Below, in pieces: positions 10,946-19,677 of a stretch of DNA of 64,000 bases (position 1 is the stretch's first letter; every line of letters begins with the position of its first letter). Both the position numbers and the translations under genes were made by a program. The notes under the pieces are model-generated. The model did no database searches. It saw only the letters and a program-made list of their open reading frames with translations, and was not told where the DNA came from. Origin of the DNA: Henriciella sp. (GTDB taxonomy: Bacteria > Pseudomonadota > Alphaproteobacteria > Caulobacterales > Hyphomonadaceae); contig JABSQB010000014.1 in the NCBI GenBank assembly GCA_013214545.1, forward strand, positions 1-64,000, given 5' to 3'.

Positions 10946-11860
10946 ATGCCCGATATGCTTTTGAACTTTCGAACTCTGGCGTCTGGTATTGCTGGCGTCG
11001 CACTTCTGGCCGGACTTTCGGCTTGCGATTCAGAGCCCGCCGTCACCCCGGAGCGCGCCGCATATGAGGGCGTCACGGCTGCGGTCGTGAATGGCGAACC
11101 GATCTATTTCAGCGATGTCGAACTGGAGGCCGTGGCCCAGGGTCAGATCGAGCCCGGAACCGAGTTCACGACCACCCATCCTGAGTATCATCAAATTCTC
11201 GAACAATTGATCGATCAGCGCCTGCTAGCGCAGGAAGCGCTGGCCCGCGGCCTCGATCAGGATCCAGCGGCGCAGCGGCGGCTGGAATCCGGACGCGAAC
11301 GTCTGCTCGGCAATATCCTTGTCGAGAGCCTGGTTGCCAGCGAGGTCACCGAAGAAGCCATTGATTTGATGTATGAGGAGCAGGTCAAGCTGCAGCAGCT
11401 CGATGATGAGGTGCGCGTGCGCTTCATTCTGGTCGAGACTGCCGAAACCGCGGGTGCGATCCTGGAAGAACTCAATACGGGGCGGGATTTCGCGGAAGCC
11501 GCGCTTGAATACTCTCAAGACACCAATACCCGCCTCGATGGCGGTAATCTCGGCTGGATCAGCCCGAATGAACTCGACAGTCCCTTCCCCGCGATTGTCG
11601 GCGATACTGAGACGGGATCGATTTCCGGCGTCTTTGAGTCTGCACGGGGATGGAACATTCTGAAAGTCGATGAGCGCCGTACGAGGCCGCCCAAGACCAA
11701 AGCTGAGATGCGGCCGGAGATTATCACCTTCCTGACCTTCACACAGATCAGCGACATCCTGCGCGCCCTGCGCAACCAGGCCGATATCCAGCAGCCGGAC
11801 CCCAGCGACCTTGCCGCCGAAGCTGCGGACGAGCCGGACGCAGAAAGCAATCCTGAATGA
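10946..11860 (+). CDS. PpiC/SurA-like peptidyl-prolyl isomerase, predicted lipoprotein
   Basis: 304 residues. The signal peptide ends in a lipobox LLAGLSAC with C27 as lipidation site. After a SurA_N-like helical region (about 40-145) comes a parvulin domain (about 155-250) with the typical GGNLGWISPNEL and RGWNILKVDERR stretches. It probably helps fold exported or outer-membrane proteins in the periplasm. The Glu/Asp-rich tail is disordered. The stop overlaps the argJ start by 4 nt (ATGA), so translation is coupled to arginine biosynthesis without an obvious functional link. An alternative start 3 codons later (MLLNFR) is possible. Confidence 0.88.
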   Translation: MPDMLLNFRTLASGIAGVALLAGLSACDSEPAVTPERAAYEGVTAAVVNGEPIYFSDVELEAVAQGQIEPGTEFTTTHPEYHQILEQLIDQRLLAQEALARGLDQDPAAQRRLESGRERLLGNILVESLVASEVTEEAIDLMYEEQVKLQQLDDEVRVRFILVETAETAGAILEELNTGRDFAEAALEYSQDTNTRLDGGNLGWISPNELDSPFPAIVGDTETGSISGVFESARGWNILKVDERRTRPPKTKAEMRPEIITFLTFTQISDILRALRNQADIQQPDPSDLAAEAADEPDAESNPE

Positions 11861-13107
11861 ACCTCACGCCCTCTCCTTTTGCGCCTGACCAGTTCCCTGA
11901 TCTGCCGCAAGTCGGCGGCGTGCGCGCAGCGACTGGATCGCGCGGCTTCTATGCCGGCCGCGGTCTGAGCCGCGATGATGTCTTCCTGTTCGCATTTGAT
12001 CCAGGCACCAGTTGCGCCGGGGTGTTCACACGCTCGACAACTGCGTCAGCGGACGTGCGCTGGTGCCGCGACGCGCTCGAGAGCGGTCTTGGTCGCGCTT
12101 CTGCTCTGGTGGTGAATTCAGGCAACTCGAACGCCTTCACGGGCGCCAAAGGCGTGCTCAAGAATGATGCGACTCTGGCGGCGATGACCGACAGTCTGGC
12201 GTGTCAAAAAGATCAGTGTTTTCTCGGCGCGACCGGAGTGATCGGTGAGCCTCTGCCTGATCCAAACTATGTCGGCAGTATCGTTCCGACCCTGGTTGAG
12301 GCCCTTGCCGCACCCGATTGGGAGGCCTGCGCCAAGGCTTTCATGACCACGGACACATTCGCCAAGGGCGCTGGCTTCACCCGCACGATTGGCGATCAGG
12401 AGATTGCCTTTTCGGGGATTGCCAAAGGCTCCGGAATGATCGCGCCGAACATGGCGACCATGCTGGCTTATGTCTTCACCGATGCGGCGGTGGCGCCAGA
12501 TGTGCTCGACACGGCATTACGCGAGGCCTGTAATCAGAGCTTCAACGCAATCACCGTGGACAGTGATACGTCGACCTCCGACTCGCTGATGGTGTTCGCC
12601 ACTGGGGCGTCCGGACAGGACATGATCGCGAATACCGATGATCCACGATACGGCGCCTTTGTAGAGGCCTTGAACGAGATTTGCCTCGAGCTCGCCTTGC
12701 TGATCGTCAAGGATGGTGAGGGTGCGAGCAAGTTCATCACCATTCACGTTGATGGTGCGGTCTCCGACGCTTCGGCCCGGACAATAGCGACCGACATTGC
12801 CAACAGCCCTTTGGTCAAGACGGCGCTTGCGGCCAATGATGCCAATTGGGGCCGGGTGGTGATGGCGGTCGGCAAGTCTGGCGAGCCAATTGACCTGGAC
12901 GCGCTCGCCATCTGGTTCGGAACAGAACAGGTCGCGGAGGCTGGCGGCCGGGCTGAAAATTATAGCGAGGACCGGGCCAGCGCCGCTGTTGCTGAACCTG
13001 AGATCACCATTCGCGTGCAAGTCGGCGCGGGATCCGGGCGCTCCACGGTCTATACGTGCGACCTGACCCATGCCTATGTGGACATTAACGGAGCCTATCG
13101 GACGTGA
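11857..13107 (+). CDS. argJ: Bifunctional ornithine acetyltransferase / N-acetylglutamate synthase
   Basis: 416 residues, full length. ArgJ recycles the acetyl group from N-acetylornithine to glutamate in arginine synthesis and may also use acetyl-CoA. The self-cleavage site is visible as MIAPNMA/TMLAYVFTDA; Thr201 becomes the nucleophile of the beta chain. VVNSGNSNAFTG (about 85-96) and the GATGVIGEPLP oxyanion-hole region are also present. It overlaps the parvulin gene (ATGA) and the mutT start (GTGA). Confidence 0.97.
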   Translation: MNLTPSPFAPDQFPDLPQVGGVRAATGSRGFYAGRGLSRDDVFLFAFDPGTSCAGVFTRSTTASADVRWCRDALESGLGRASALVVNSGNSNAFTGAKGVLKNDATLAAMTDSLACQKDQCFLGATGVIGEPLPDPNYVGSIVPTLVEALAAPDWEACAKAFMTTDTFAKGAGFTRTIGDQEIAFSGIAKGSGMIAPNMATMLAYVFTDAAVAPDVLDTALREACNQSFNAITVDSDTSTSDSLMVFATGASGQDMIANTDDPRYGAFVEALNEICLELALLIVKDGEGASKFITIHVDGAVSDASARTIATDIANSPLVKTALAANDANWGRVVMAVGKSGEPIDLDALAIWFGTEQVAEAGGRAENYSEDRASAAVAEPEITIRVQVGAGSGRSTVYTCDLTHAYVDINGAYRT

Positions 13108-13508
13108 AGGTCGTTTATGTGGCTGCTGCTGCTTTGTTCAACGGCAAGGGCGAGGTTCTTCTGGCTCAAAGGCCGGAAGGAAAAGCGATGGCCGGGCTGT
13201 GGGAATTTCCTGGCGGGAAGATCGAAGCTGGCGAAACACCCGAGCAGGCTCTAACCCGCGAACTGGCTGAGGAATTGTCGATTACGGTTAGCGAAAGTGA
13301 CCTCACACCGATCACATTTGCCAGTCACACTTACGAGAAATTTCATCTTTTCATGCCACTATTTGGCATAGAAAAATGGGGGGGATCACCACTTCCGAAT
13401 GAAGGACAGAAGCTGGCTTGGGTCGAAGCGCACGACTTGCACACCTACCCGGCACCAGCAGCCGACATTCCCTTATTCGACGTTTTGGTGGCCAGAAATA
13501 AGAGTTGA
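13104..13508 (+). CDS. mutT: 8-oxo-dGTP diphosphatase MutT (Nudix hydrolase)
   Basis: 134 residues. The Nudix box runs G38-x5-E44-x7-R52-E53-L-A-E56-E57; the usual Gly before the last hydrophobic residue is Ser59. WEFPGGKIE and early QRPEGKAMAGLWEFPGGK are typical of MutT, which removes oxidised dGTP from the nucleotide pool. It starts with GTG inside the argJ stop (4-nt overlap). It ends 2 bp before the pilin ATG. Confidence 0.93.
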   Translation: MKVVYVAAAALFNGKGEVLLAQRPEGKAMAGLWEFPGGKIEAGETPEQALTRELAEELSITVSESDLTPITFASHTYEKFHLFMPLFGIEKWGGSPLPNEGQKLAWVEAHDLHTYPAPAADIPLFDVLVARNKS

Positions 13509-13510
13509 AA

Positions 13511-13702
13511 ATGCACGTTGATCTGAAAGCCTTGAACAGACTGTTTCGCTGCCAATCCGGCGCGAATGCGGTTGAATACGGTTTGCTGATGGCCCTGATG
13601 GCCCTGGCTTTGATCGGCGCGCTGAACACCACAGGGTCTGGTACGCAGGACAAGTGGGACGGTGTATCCGATGATGTCGGCACCGCCATGAACGGCGCCT
13701 AA
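13511..13702 (+). CDS. Flp-type IVb pilin
   Basis: 63 residues from the ATG at 13511; the track uses a TTG two codons earlier that overlaps the mutT stop. The prepilin site is SG17/ANAVEYGLL, i.e. G/x4-E-Y as cut by TadV/CpaA-type peptidases, giving a mature pilin with Glu at position 5 and a hydrophobic helix MALMALALIGAL. Flp pilins build Tad adhesion pili. No tad/cpa genes are in the window, so the assembly machine must be elsewhere. The gene is the last of the parvulin-argJ-mutT chain by position. Confidence 0.88.
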   Translation: MHVDLKALNRLFRCQSGANAVEYGLLMALMALALIGALNTTGSGTQDKWDGVSDDVGTAMNGA

Positions 13703-13780
13703 GCCAGGCCAGGTCCCGCGGCGTCGCGGCTTGACCAATCTCCAAATCCCGGCACGTTCGCGCTCTCAGTGGAGGGTGCC

Positions 13781-14950
13781 ATGGCCGATATTCAGCCATT
13801 CAAGATCGACGTCCCGCAATCCAAACTGGAATGGATTCGCAAGCGGGTTTCCAAGTATAAATGGTTCCCTGCTCCAGAAGGTCTGCCAGATTGGCAACTC
13901 GGCATGTCGACGCCGGTATTGAAGGATATTCAGGACTATTGGCTGCAATCCTATGATTGGCGGGCGGAGGAAAAAAAGCTCAACCAGCACCCACATTTCG
14001 TTACCGAGATTGAAGGCCTGCCGATTCACTTTCTGCATGTGGTTGGTGAAGCCGGGGGCAAGCGCCCTTTGCTCCTGACCCATGGCTGGCCCGGATCGTT
14101 TTTCGAGTTTTACGACGCCATTGGCCCGCTCGCATTCCCGAGCCAGCATGGCGGCCGCGCAGAAGATGCCTTCGATCTGATCATTCCATCGCTGCCAGGT
14201 TATGGTTTTTCCGGCAAACCCGCCGCGCCGCTCGGACAGCGCGCCACTGCGCGGCTCTGGAAAACCCTGATGCGCGAGCAGCTGGGTTACGACACCTATC
14301 TCGCCCAAGGCGGCGACTGGGGCGGCATGGTTACCTCCTGGCTCGGCGTCGATCACGGCACCGTCGACGGCAAAGGCGGATGCAAGGCCATCCATCTCAA
14401 CATGATCGGACTGCGCCCGACGCCGGCCACTCCGCAAAGCGACGAGGAGATCACCTGGATCCAAGGCTCACAAGCCGCGATGCAGGCCGAGGGCAGCTAT
14501 TTCATGCAGCAGGCGACAAAGCCGCAAACCCTGGCCATGGCCTTGATGGACAGCCCAATGGGCACAACCGCCTGGATTTTGGAGAAGTTCAAAGCCTGGT
14601 CAGACCTGAAAGGCGGCGATTTGTTCGACATCTACACGCGCGACCAGTTGCTGACCAATCTGATGATCTATCTCACCAATGACGCCATCGCGACGTCGGT
14701 TTGGTACTATGCTGCGTTTTTTGGTGAAGGCGGAAATGCGCTGCCTGAGGGCGCGCGCTGTGAAACCCCGACCGGCTTTGCCAATTTCCCTGGCGAGCCG
14801 GTTTATTTCCCACCGCCTCGGTCCTGGTGCGAGCGCGCTTACAATATCACCTATTGGAGCGACCAGCCGCATGGCGGGCACTTCGCAGCGATGGAAGCGC
14901 CGGATCTGTTTGTTGAGGACGTTCGTGCCTGGGCACGGACCGTCGATTAA
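13781..14950 (+). CDS. Epoxide hydrolase (EHN domain plus alpha/beta hydrolase)
   Basis: 389 residues from ATG 13781 (GTG 13769 is an alternative; ggaggg lies just before the ATG). The N-terminal EHN domain (about 5-110) is followed by the hydrolase core with oxyanion motif HGWPG (101-105), nucleophile D179 in GGDWGG and the C-terminal catalytic His in HGGHFAAMEAPD. This arrangement is that of microsomal/juvenile-hormone-type epoxide hydrolases, which open epoxides to diols. The natural substrate is unknown. It converges on the penicillin acylase gene with a 6-bp gap. Confidence 0.9.
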   Translation: MADIQPFKIDVPQSKLEWIRKRVSKYKWFPAPEGLPDWQLGMSTPVLKDIQDYWLQSYDWRAEEKKLNQHPHFVTEIEGLPIHFLHVVGEAGGKRPLLLTHGWPGSFFEFYDAIGPLAFPSQHGGRAEDAFDLIIPSLPGYGFSGKPAAPLGQRATARLWKTLMREQLGYDTYLAQGGDWGGMVTSWLGVDHGTVDGKGGCKAIHLNMIGLRPTPATPQSDEEITWIQGSQAAMQAEGSYFMQQATKPQTLAMALMDSPMGTTAWILEKFKAWSDLKGGDLFDIYTRDQLLTNLMIYLTNDAIATSVWYYAAFFGEGGNALPEGARCETPTGFANFPGEPVYFPPPRSWCERAYNITYWSDQPHGGHFAAMEAPDLFVEDVRAWARTVD

Positions 14951-14956
14951 ATCAGC

Positions 14957-17110
14957 CTAATCCCGCCCGGGCCGGTACATCCGCGCCGCATTTGCCTCAA
15001 CATCCGCGCGCGACAGCAGGGCAGGACGCCATTGCTCTGCCGCAAAGAGCGGAGCCTGATCCGCATAGTGCGGTGAGCCTTCATCGAGCGTCGCCGCGCC
15101 GAACTGATGGATCACCTCGGCGGTCTGACCTCCTGCGGCATCCCATTCCACTAGGGCAATCCAGGTATCACCCGCGTTTGCGTGCAGCTTGCCATCTGGG
15201 CGGACCGCGGCTGGGTAGATCGCTCGCAGGATATCCGGGCCGCCGCTGATCGGGATGTTCACCTCGCCCCGGACCAGGCGGTTCACCTCGCCCCATTCCG
15301 GGTCGATCCGGCCATACACGTCCGTCAGAAGAATAACCGCCTCGCGGAACGCCTGCGGCGGCTCAGGACCAAAGTCGCCCGTAAATTGACCCGTGACGTG
15401 GCGCAGCACGGTCAGCGTGCCGAGCGCCGCGTGGCGGTTATCAATGTCGAGGCGATAATCCCAGGCCTGCAAATGCGCGAGCGCGTCGGCAAGCTCTGGC
15501 TCTGATGACCAGTCGTGGGCGAGGACCTTCTGAATGAAACGATCAGCCTCTGACCCTTCCGCATAAGCGGTATCGAACTTGATGGATAAAAGCCGCCCGC
15601 GGTCGATCGGCTGGGTGCCATCGGTCAGCTCCTGAATGCGCAGCGAGCGATTGGTCTCATTGGTCTGCAATCCCATCCAGGCTGGAAACTGTTCCGGCGT
15701 CAGATTGTCCGTACCATCTGTGGCGCGGAAGGGCGTGTTGTTCGCGTCAAAGATGAAGCCCGATTCCGGGTTCACCAGTTTTGGTCCATCGGCGTAGGGA
15801 ATATAGCCGTCCCAGATCAGATCAGAGCGATCGCCGGGAAGGTCGGCCTGCCAGTCCCAGCCGGGCAACCGCGCCGGATATTGGCCATTGTGAACAAGGG
15901 CGATGTTTCCGTCCTTATCGGCATAAATGTAGTTGATGCTGGGCAGTGCGTTCAGGCCCATTGCCGCGCTGAATTCGTCCCAATTCTCAGCCAGATTGAG
16001 CCGCACATATTGCTCCAACTGCCGTATCTCGCCCATGCCGGCATAACGCACCGCGTAGGTGCCGTGCGCGGCCTCGATCACCGGGCCATGTTCGGTGCGA
16101 TAGACCGGACGGCGAACTTTCAGCGCAAACGGTCCAAACAGCTTCACCCGAAGCAGCGCAGTTTCTTCTTCAAAGTCGCGCCAGGTGCCATCGAGCTGGT
16201 ATTGTTTGGCGTTGTCCGGATTGATGGTCAGCCGGTAGATATCGGTCAGATCCGGCTTCGAGACCGTATTGGCCCAGCCGAGATGACGGTTGAAGCCATG
16301 CAAAATGACTGGCGTGCCAGGGAACAGACCGCCCGTGATATCCAGCCCCTCTTCAGACACGATATGCGCCTCCCACCAGGCCACCGGCCCGGTCATCGGC
16401 TGGTGGGAATTGATCAGAAGCCGCGTGATTTCATCGCCGCTGCGCATCGGCTGGACCGCGAACGCATTGGACCCGCGTTCTGTGTTGAGGGTCGGATGCA
16501 GCAACCAGGCCCGCTCATTCGGATCCGCCGCAAGTGGTGCCTCGCGGGTTTCGGCGAACAATTCCTGCAGGGTTTCGTCGAAGCCGTAGAAGAAGGGTGT
16601 CTTGAGGATGAACCCCGCGATCACGTCCTGGCCAGTAAAGGGCGCAAGGCCGCTCCAGGTCTCATCCGGGTGCTCAGCGGCATATAGATTAAGCCCTGCG
16701 GCATAGGCTTCGGCAATCGCCTTCACATCGGCTGGCACATCGCTTTCATAGCGCCGATCCACCGTGCCCCAAACATCGAGCAGCGCCACGACATAATCGG
16801 TCGGCGCTGCGGCCGCCCCTTTATAGCGCGCCAGCACACCGCGGGTGGCAGCGACGACATCCTGGATGGTTTCATAATCATCTTCGGCGTGGGCATAGGC
16901 GACCCCGAACGCCGTATCTGCATTGGTTGCGCCATAGATGTGTGGCACGCCCCATGTGTCGCGGATGATCTCGGCGTCGTAATTCGCCGCGTCGGCAGAC
17001 AACTCAGCAGCGCTCGGATTCTTCGGCAGCGGATCCCAAGTGTAGATGCCGGCACCAATCACCAAAACGACCACCAGCGCTGACAGCCCGAGCACGATTT
17101 TCTTGATCAT
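14957..17110 (-). CDS. Penicillin acylase family Ntn-hydrolase
   Basis: 717 residues. An N-terminal membrane helix (about 4-23) exports the precursor. The alpha-chain region contains RDTWGVPHIYG, typical of the family. The autocatalytic nucleophile is Ser214 in ERGSNAFAV, and ILHGFNRHLGWANT and Asn residues further on complete the beta-chain core. Such enzymes cleave amide bonds of penicillins, acyl-homoserine lactones or similar compounds in the periplasm; the substrate cannot be told from the sequence, so quorum quenching is only a possibility. Confidence 0.9.
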   Translation of the reverse strand: MIKKIVLGLSALVVVLVIGAGIYTWDPLPKNPSAAELSADAANYDAEIIRDTWGVPHIYGATNADTAFGVAYAHAEDDYETIQDVVAATRGVLARYKGAAAAPTDYVVALLDVWGTVDRRYESDVPADVKAIAEAYAAGLNLYAAEHPDETWSGLAPFTGQDVIAGFILKTPFFYGFDETLQELFAETREAPLAADPNERAWLLHPTLNTERGSNAFAVQPMRSGDEITRLLINSHQPMTGPVAWWEAHIVSEEGLDITGGLFPGTPVILHGFNRHLGWANTVSKPDLTDIYRLTINPDNAKQYQLDGTWRDFEEETALLRVKLFGPFALKVRRPVYRTEHGPVIEAAHGTYAVRYAGMGEIRQLEQYVRLNLAENWDEFSAAMGLNALPSINYIYADKDGNIALVHNGQYPARLPGWDWQADLPGDRSDLIWDGYIPYADGPKLVNPESGFIFDANNTPFRATDGTDNLTPEQFPAWMGLQTNETNRSLRIQELTDGTQPIDRGRLLSIKFDTAYAEGSEADRFIQKVLAHDWSSEPELADALAHLQAWDYRLDIDNRHAALGTLTVLRHVTGQFTGDFGPEPPQAFREAVILLTDVYGRIDPEWGEVNRLVRGEVNIPISGGPDILRAIYPAAVRPDGKLHANAGDTWIALVEWDAAGGQTAEVIHQFGAATLDEGSPHYADQAPLFAAEQWRPALLSRADVEANAARMYRPGRD

Positions 17111-17224
17111 CAGTCCCGCTCCTGTTTCCTAACGTCATACTGGACGCGAAGCCGCAAAGCGCCAAGTCTTCACCACGCGAGAGGAGGCGCTGGACTTTGC
17201 AACGCGCTTAGCTAGGGTTTTGAC

Positions 17225-17983
17225 ATGGATGAAGCAGTCACACTGGCCAAGCACATAGACGCCGCCGACCGCGTCGTGGTGTTCACAGGCGCTGGCATTT
17301 CGACCGAGAGTGGCATTCCGGACTTCCGGTCACCGGGCGGGGTCTGGTCCAAAATGCAGCCAATTTACTTCCAGGATTTCGTCTCTGATCGAGAGGCGCG
17401 GCGAGAAAGCTGGCGGCGCGTGTTCAATCGCACCGAAGGCTGGACCGGTGCAGAGCCCAATATCGGTCATTTCGCCATCGCCAAATTGGTCGAGACCGGC
17501 AAGATCACCAGCGTCGTGACGCAGAATGTCGACAATCTCCACCAGAATTCAGGGGTGCCAGACGAGAAAGTCATCGAGGTCCACGGCAACGCGTCTTATG
17601 CGAAATGCCTGAATTGCGGCAAACGCCATGCTTACGAAACGCTGCGCCCCCGTTGGGAAGAAGATGAGGACCTGACCTGCGATTTCTGCGGCGGCCTCGT
17701 CAAATCGGGCACGATCTCATTCGGGCAGGCCATGCCTGAAGATAAAATGACGTTTGCCGAGAGCGAAGCCTTGTCCTGTGACCTGATGATCGCGCTGGGC
17801 TCGTCCCTCGTCGTTTATCCAGCCGCCAATATTCCGCTCATCGCCAAGCAGAACGGAGCGAAATACGTCATCGTCAATCGCGAAGAAACCGAGCATGATC
17901 TGTATGCCGACGCGGTCTTCAATACCGAGATCGGACCGCTGCTTCGCGAAACCCTCGCGCAGCTAGACCTGCCCCTCTCCTGA
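17225..17983 (+). CDS. cobB: Sir2-family NAD-dependent protein deacylase
   Basis: 252 residues. GAGISTESGIPDFRS (22-36) binds NAD, TQNVDNLH (99-106) and the catalytic His120 (VHGNA) are intact, and the zinc ribbon has C128-x2-C131 and C152-x2-C155. Class assignment (deacetylase or desuccinylase) is uncertain: the Tyr/Arg pair of class III is not clearly present. It acts on lysine-acylated cytoplasmic enzymes such as acyl-CoA synthetases. It starts at ATG 17225 downstream of a short divergent promoter region. Confidence 0.92.
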   Translation: MDEAVTLAKHIDAADRVVVFTGAGISTESGIPDFRSPGGVWSKMQPIYFQDFVSDREARRESWRRVFNRTEGWTGAEPNIGHFAIAKLVETGKITSVVTQNVDNLHQNSGVPDEKVIEVHGNASYAKCLNCGKRHAYETLRPRWEEDEDLTCDFCGGLVKSGTISFGQAMPEDKMTFAESEALSCDLMIALGSSLVVYPAANIPLIAKQNGAKYVIVNREETEHDLYADAVFNTEIGPLLRETLAQLDLPLS

Positions 17984-18217
17984 GCAGGTGCACAATTGGT
18001 TGAAGGCGCAACTTTTCGACGCCTCTGTTCTCGCCGTTCCACCAACAATTGTATCAGGTTCATGATCGCGCTGTCGGAGACCTTTCCATGCTCACGGATT
18101 TGTGCTTTGAGGACCGCCGTTGCACTGCACAATCTCCCTTTACCCGGGGGCAAGCAGTACCCATATACGCATAGCAGGCGGGGCCTGTTGTGTAATTTCC
18201 GATAGGGAGGGCGAGCT
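17984..18217. other. Intergenic region before panD with weak dyad symmetry
   Basis: 234 bp without a gene; ORF 17815..18228 (-) is a shadow running into cobB. acaattg (17992-17998) and caattgt (18046-18052) enclose a small aggcg/cgcct hairpin. The panD promoter should be here. I see no recognisable riboswitch. Confidence 0.4.
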
Positions 18218-18583
18218 TTGCTGGTCAATATGTTGAAGGGAAAACTCCACGCTGCGACTGTAACCCAGTGCGACGTGTATTATGAGGGATCTGTCTCTAT
18301 CGATCAGGACCTGCTCGATGCCGCTGGCATTCTGCCGCACGAGCGCGTCGACATCTGGAACATCACCAATGGCGAACGCATCTCAACCTATGCGATTGAA
18401 GCGCCGCGCGGCTCTCGCACGATTGGTGTGAATGGCGGCGCCGCCCGTAAATTCGCCTTGGGCGACCGGGTTGTCATCGCAGCTTTCGTTCAGATGGAAG
18501 CCGAATTAGCGCGCCAACATAAGCCGCAAGTCGCCCTGATGGACGAGCAAAACAATATCAAAACGCCGAGCGCCGCTTATTAA
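18218..18583 (+). CDS. panD: Aspartate 1-decarboxylase PanD
   Basis: 121 residues. PanD makes beta-alanine for pantothenate/CoA. It is made as a proenzyme cleaved between G24 and S25 (YEGSVSID), turning Ser25 into the pyruvoyl group. [16 protein letters not shown] and the [13 protein letters not shown] segment are typical. The TTG start is preferred over ATG 18230, because [11 protein letters not shown] matches the family N-terminus and gggagg lies at proper spacing. A strong hairpin follows 60 bp after the stop. Confidence 0.95.
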   Translation: MLVNMLKGKLHAATVTQCDVYYEGSVSIDQDLLDAAGILPHERVDIWNITNGERISTYAIEAPRGSRTIGVNGGAARKFALGDRVVIAAFVQMEAELARQHKPQVALMDEQNNIKTPSAAY

Positions 18584-18642
18584 GAGTGCGGCCGGCTCAG
18601 CGCATTGGGCGTAGAGTTGTAAAGTAAGCGTAGACTGGGAAC

Positions 18643-18663
18643 AGCCCGCCTAATTGGCGGGCT
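18643..18663. terminator. Bidirectional terminator panD / SIMPL gene
   Basis: agcccgcc-taatt-ggcgggct, a perfect 8-bp stem followed by ttct on the plus strand. It overlaps the last codons of the SIMPL gene on the minus strand. Confidence 0.75.
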
Positions 18664-19489
18664 TTCTCAATTCAAACGTCACATTCACCGTGATCGAGTA
18701 TCCGACCTCGCCGGAGGCAATCGGTGTGCTGCGATCCACGCTGCGCGCCTCAGCCATCATCGCCATAGGCTGCGGGCGCATGCCGCCGCTCTCCGAAATG
18801 GTGACGACGCGCGCAACTTCATAACCAGACGCCGCGGCATAGAGCTCAGCCCGGGCAATCGCTTCCTTCATGGCAAGGTCGCGCGCCGCATTCTTGGCCG
18901 CACGGTCATCCTCAAGCGCGAAATTGAGGCCGCTAAACGTGTTGCCGCCAGCAGACACCAGCGCGTCCATGGTTTCCCCAAGATTATCGAGATCGCGGAC
19001 TTTCACCGACAATTGGTTCGAGGCCTGATAGCCGGTCAGGCGCGGCTGGCCATTTTCGCGATTGGAATAGTCGTATTGCGGCTGCAGCGAGAAGTTCGAC
19101 GTCTGCATATCGCGGCGATCAATGTCAGCCGCCGCGAGCGCATCGAACACACCGTTCATCGCGGCAGAGTTCGCCGTCATTGCTTCCTGAGCAGTCTTGC
19201 CCTGGGTCTGAACCCCGGCATTCAGGAAGGCGATATCCGGCTCGCGATTGACGCTGCCAGAGGCAGAGATACTGAGCGTGGTTTCCGGCTGGATGGAGTT
19301 CGGGTGCGTGGTTTCAATCGGGTCCGCATTTGGCGTCACCGTGGGTTCCGGGGCCGAGGCAATGATCGTTTCGATTGGCTCAGGCGCCGCCTCGCCGCTT
19401 TCGCTGGTCCCGTTTCCGCAGGCGGCCAATGCCACCACAGCGATACCGGAAAACCCGGCCAAAAGGCTTTTCTTCAAATGGACTGTCAT
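18650..19489 (-). CDS. SIMPL-domain (DUF541) lipoprotein
   Basis: 279 residues from ATG 19489, which has ggaggg upstream; the track start is 22 codons earlier. The signal peptide ends in VALAAC with C24 as lipidation site. After a Pro/Glu/Thr-rich linker, the SIMPL domain (about 70-275) begins with ISASGSVNREPDIAFLNAGV, contains the LQPQYDY and LSVKVRDLDNLG motifs and ends with YSITVNVTFEL. The family is periplasmic or envelope-attached; its function is poorly defined (oxidative stress protection has been proposed for some members). Confidence 0.88.
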   Translation of the reverse strand: MTVHLKKSLLAGFSGIAVVALAACGNGTSESGEAAPEPIETIIASAPEPTVTPNADPIETTHPNSIQPETTLSISASGSVNREPDIAFLNAGVQTQGKTAQEAMTANSAAMNGVFDALAAADIDRRDMQTSNFSLQPQYDYSNRENGQPRLTGYQASNQLSVKVRDLDNLGETMDALVSAGGNTFSGLNFALEDDRAAKNAARDLAMKEAIARAELYAAASGYEVARVVTISESGGMRPQPMAMMAEARSVDRSTPIASGEVGYSITVNVTFELRKPAN

Positions 19490-19590
19490 GTGTCCCTCCA
19501 CGAGGCTCAAAAAACTTGCAGTCTCTATTGAATTGCGCCATTGCGGCGAGATCAAGTCTCGCGTCTTATACTGGCGTTCATCTTGAGCAA

Positions 19591-19667
19591 GGGCCTGTAG
19601 CTCAGTTGGTTAGAGCGGACCGCTCATAACGGTCTGGTCGGGGGTTCAAGTCCCTCCGGGCCCACCA
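19591..19667 (+). tRNA. tRNA with CAT anticodon, probably tRNA-Ile2 (lysidine type)
   Basis: 77 nt with encoded CCA. The acceptor stem gggcctg/cgggccc pairs fully (one T-G). The D arm has agctcagttggttagagc, the anticodon arm is gaccg-ctcataa-cggtc (CAT) and the T arm is ggggg-ttcaagt-ccctc. C4-G69 and C5-G68 are present, as in tRNA-Ile2 recognised by TilS, unlike E. coli elongator Met; Met cannot be excluded. A -10-like TATACT lies at 19567-19572. Confidence 0.9.
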
Positions 19668-19677
19668 TTTTTCACTC

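Noticed and set aside
17815-18228. Minus ORF across cobB end and panD leader
   Set aside because: Half of it is the antisense of cobB, with no start signals.
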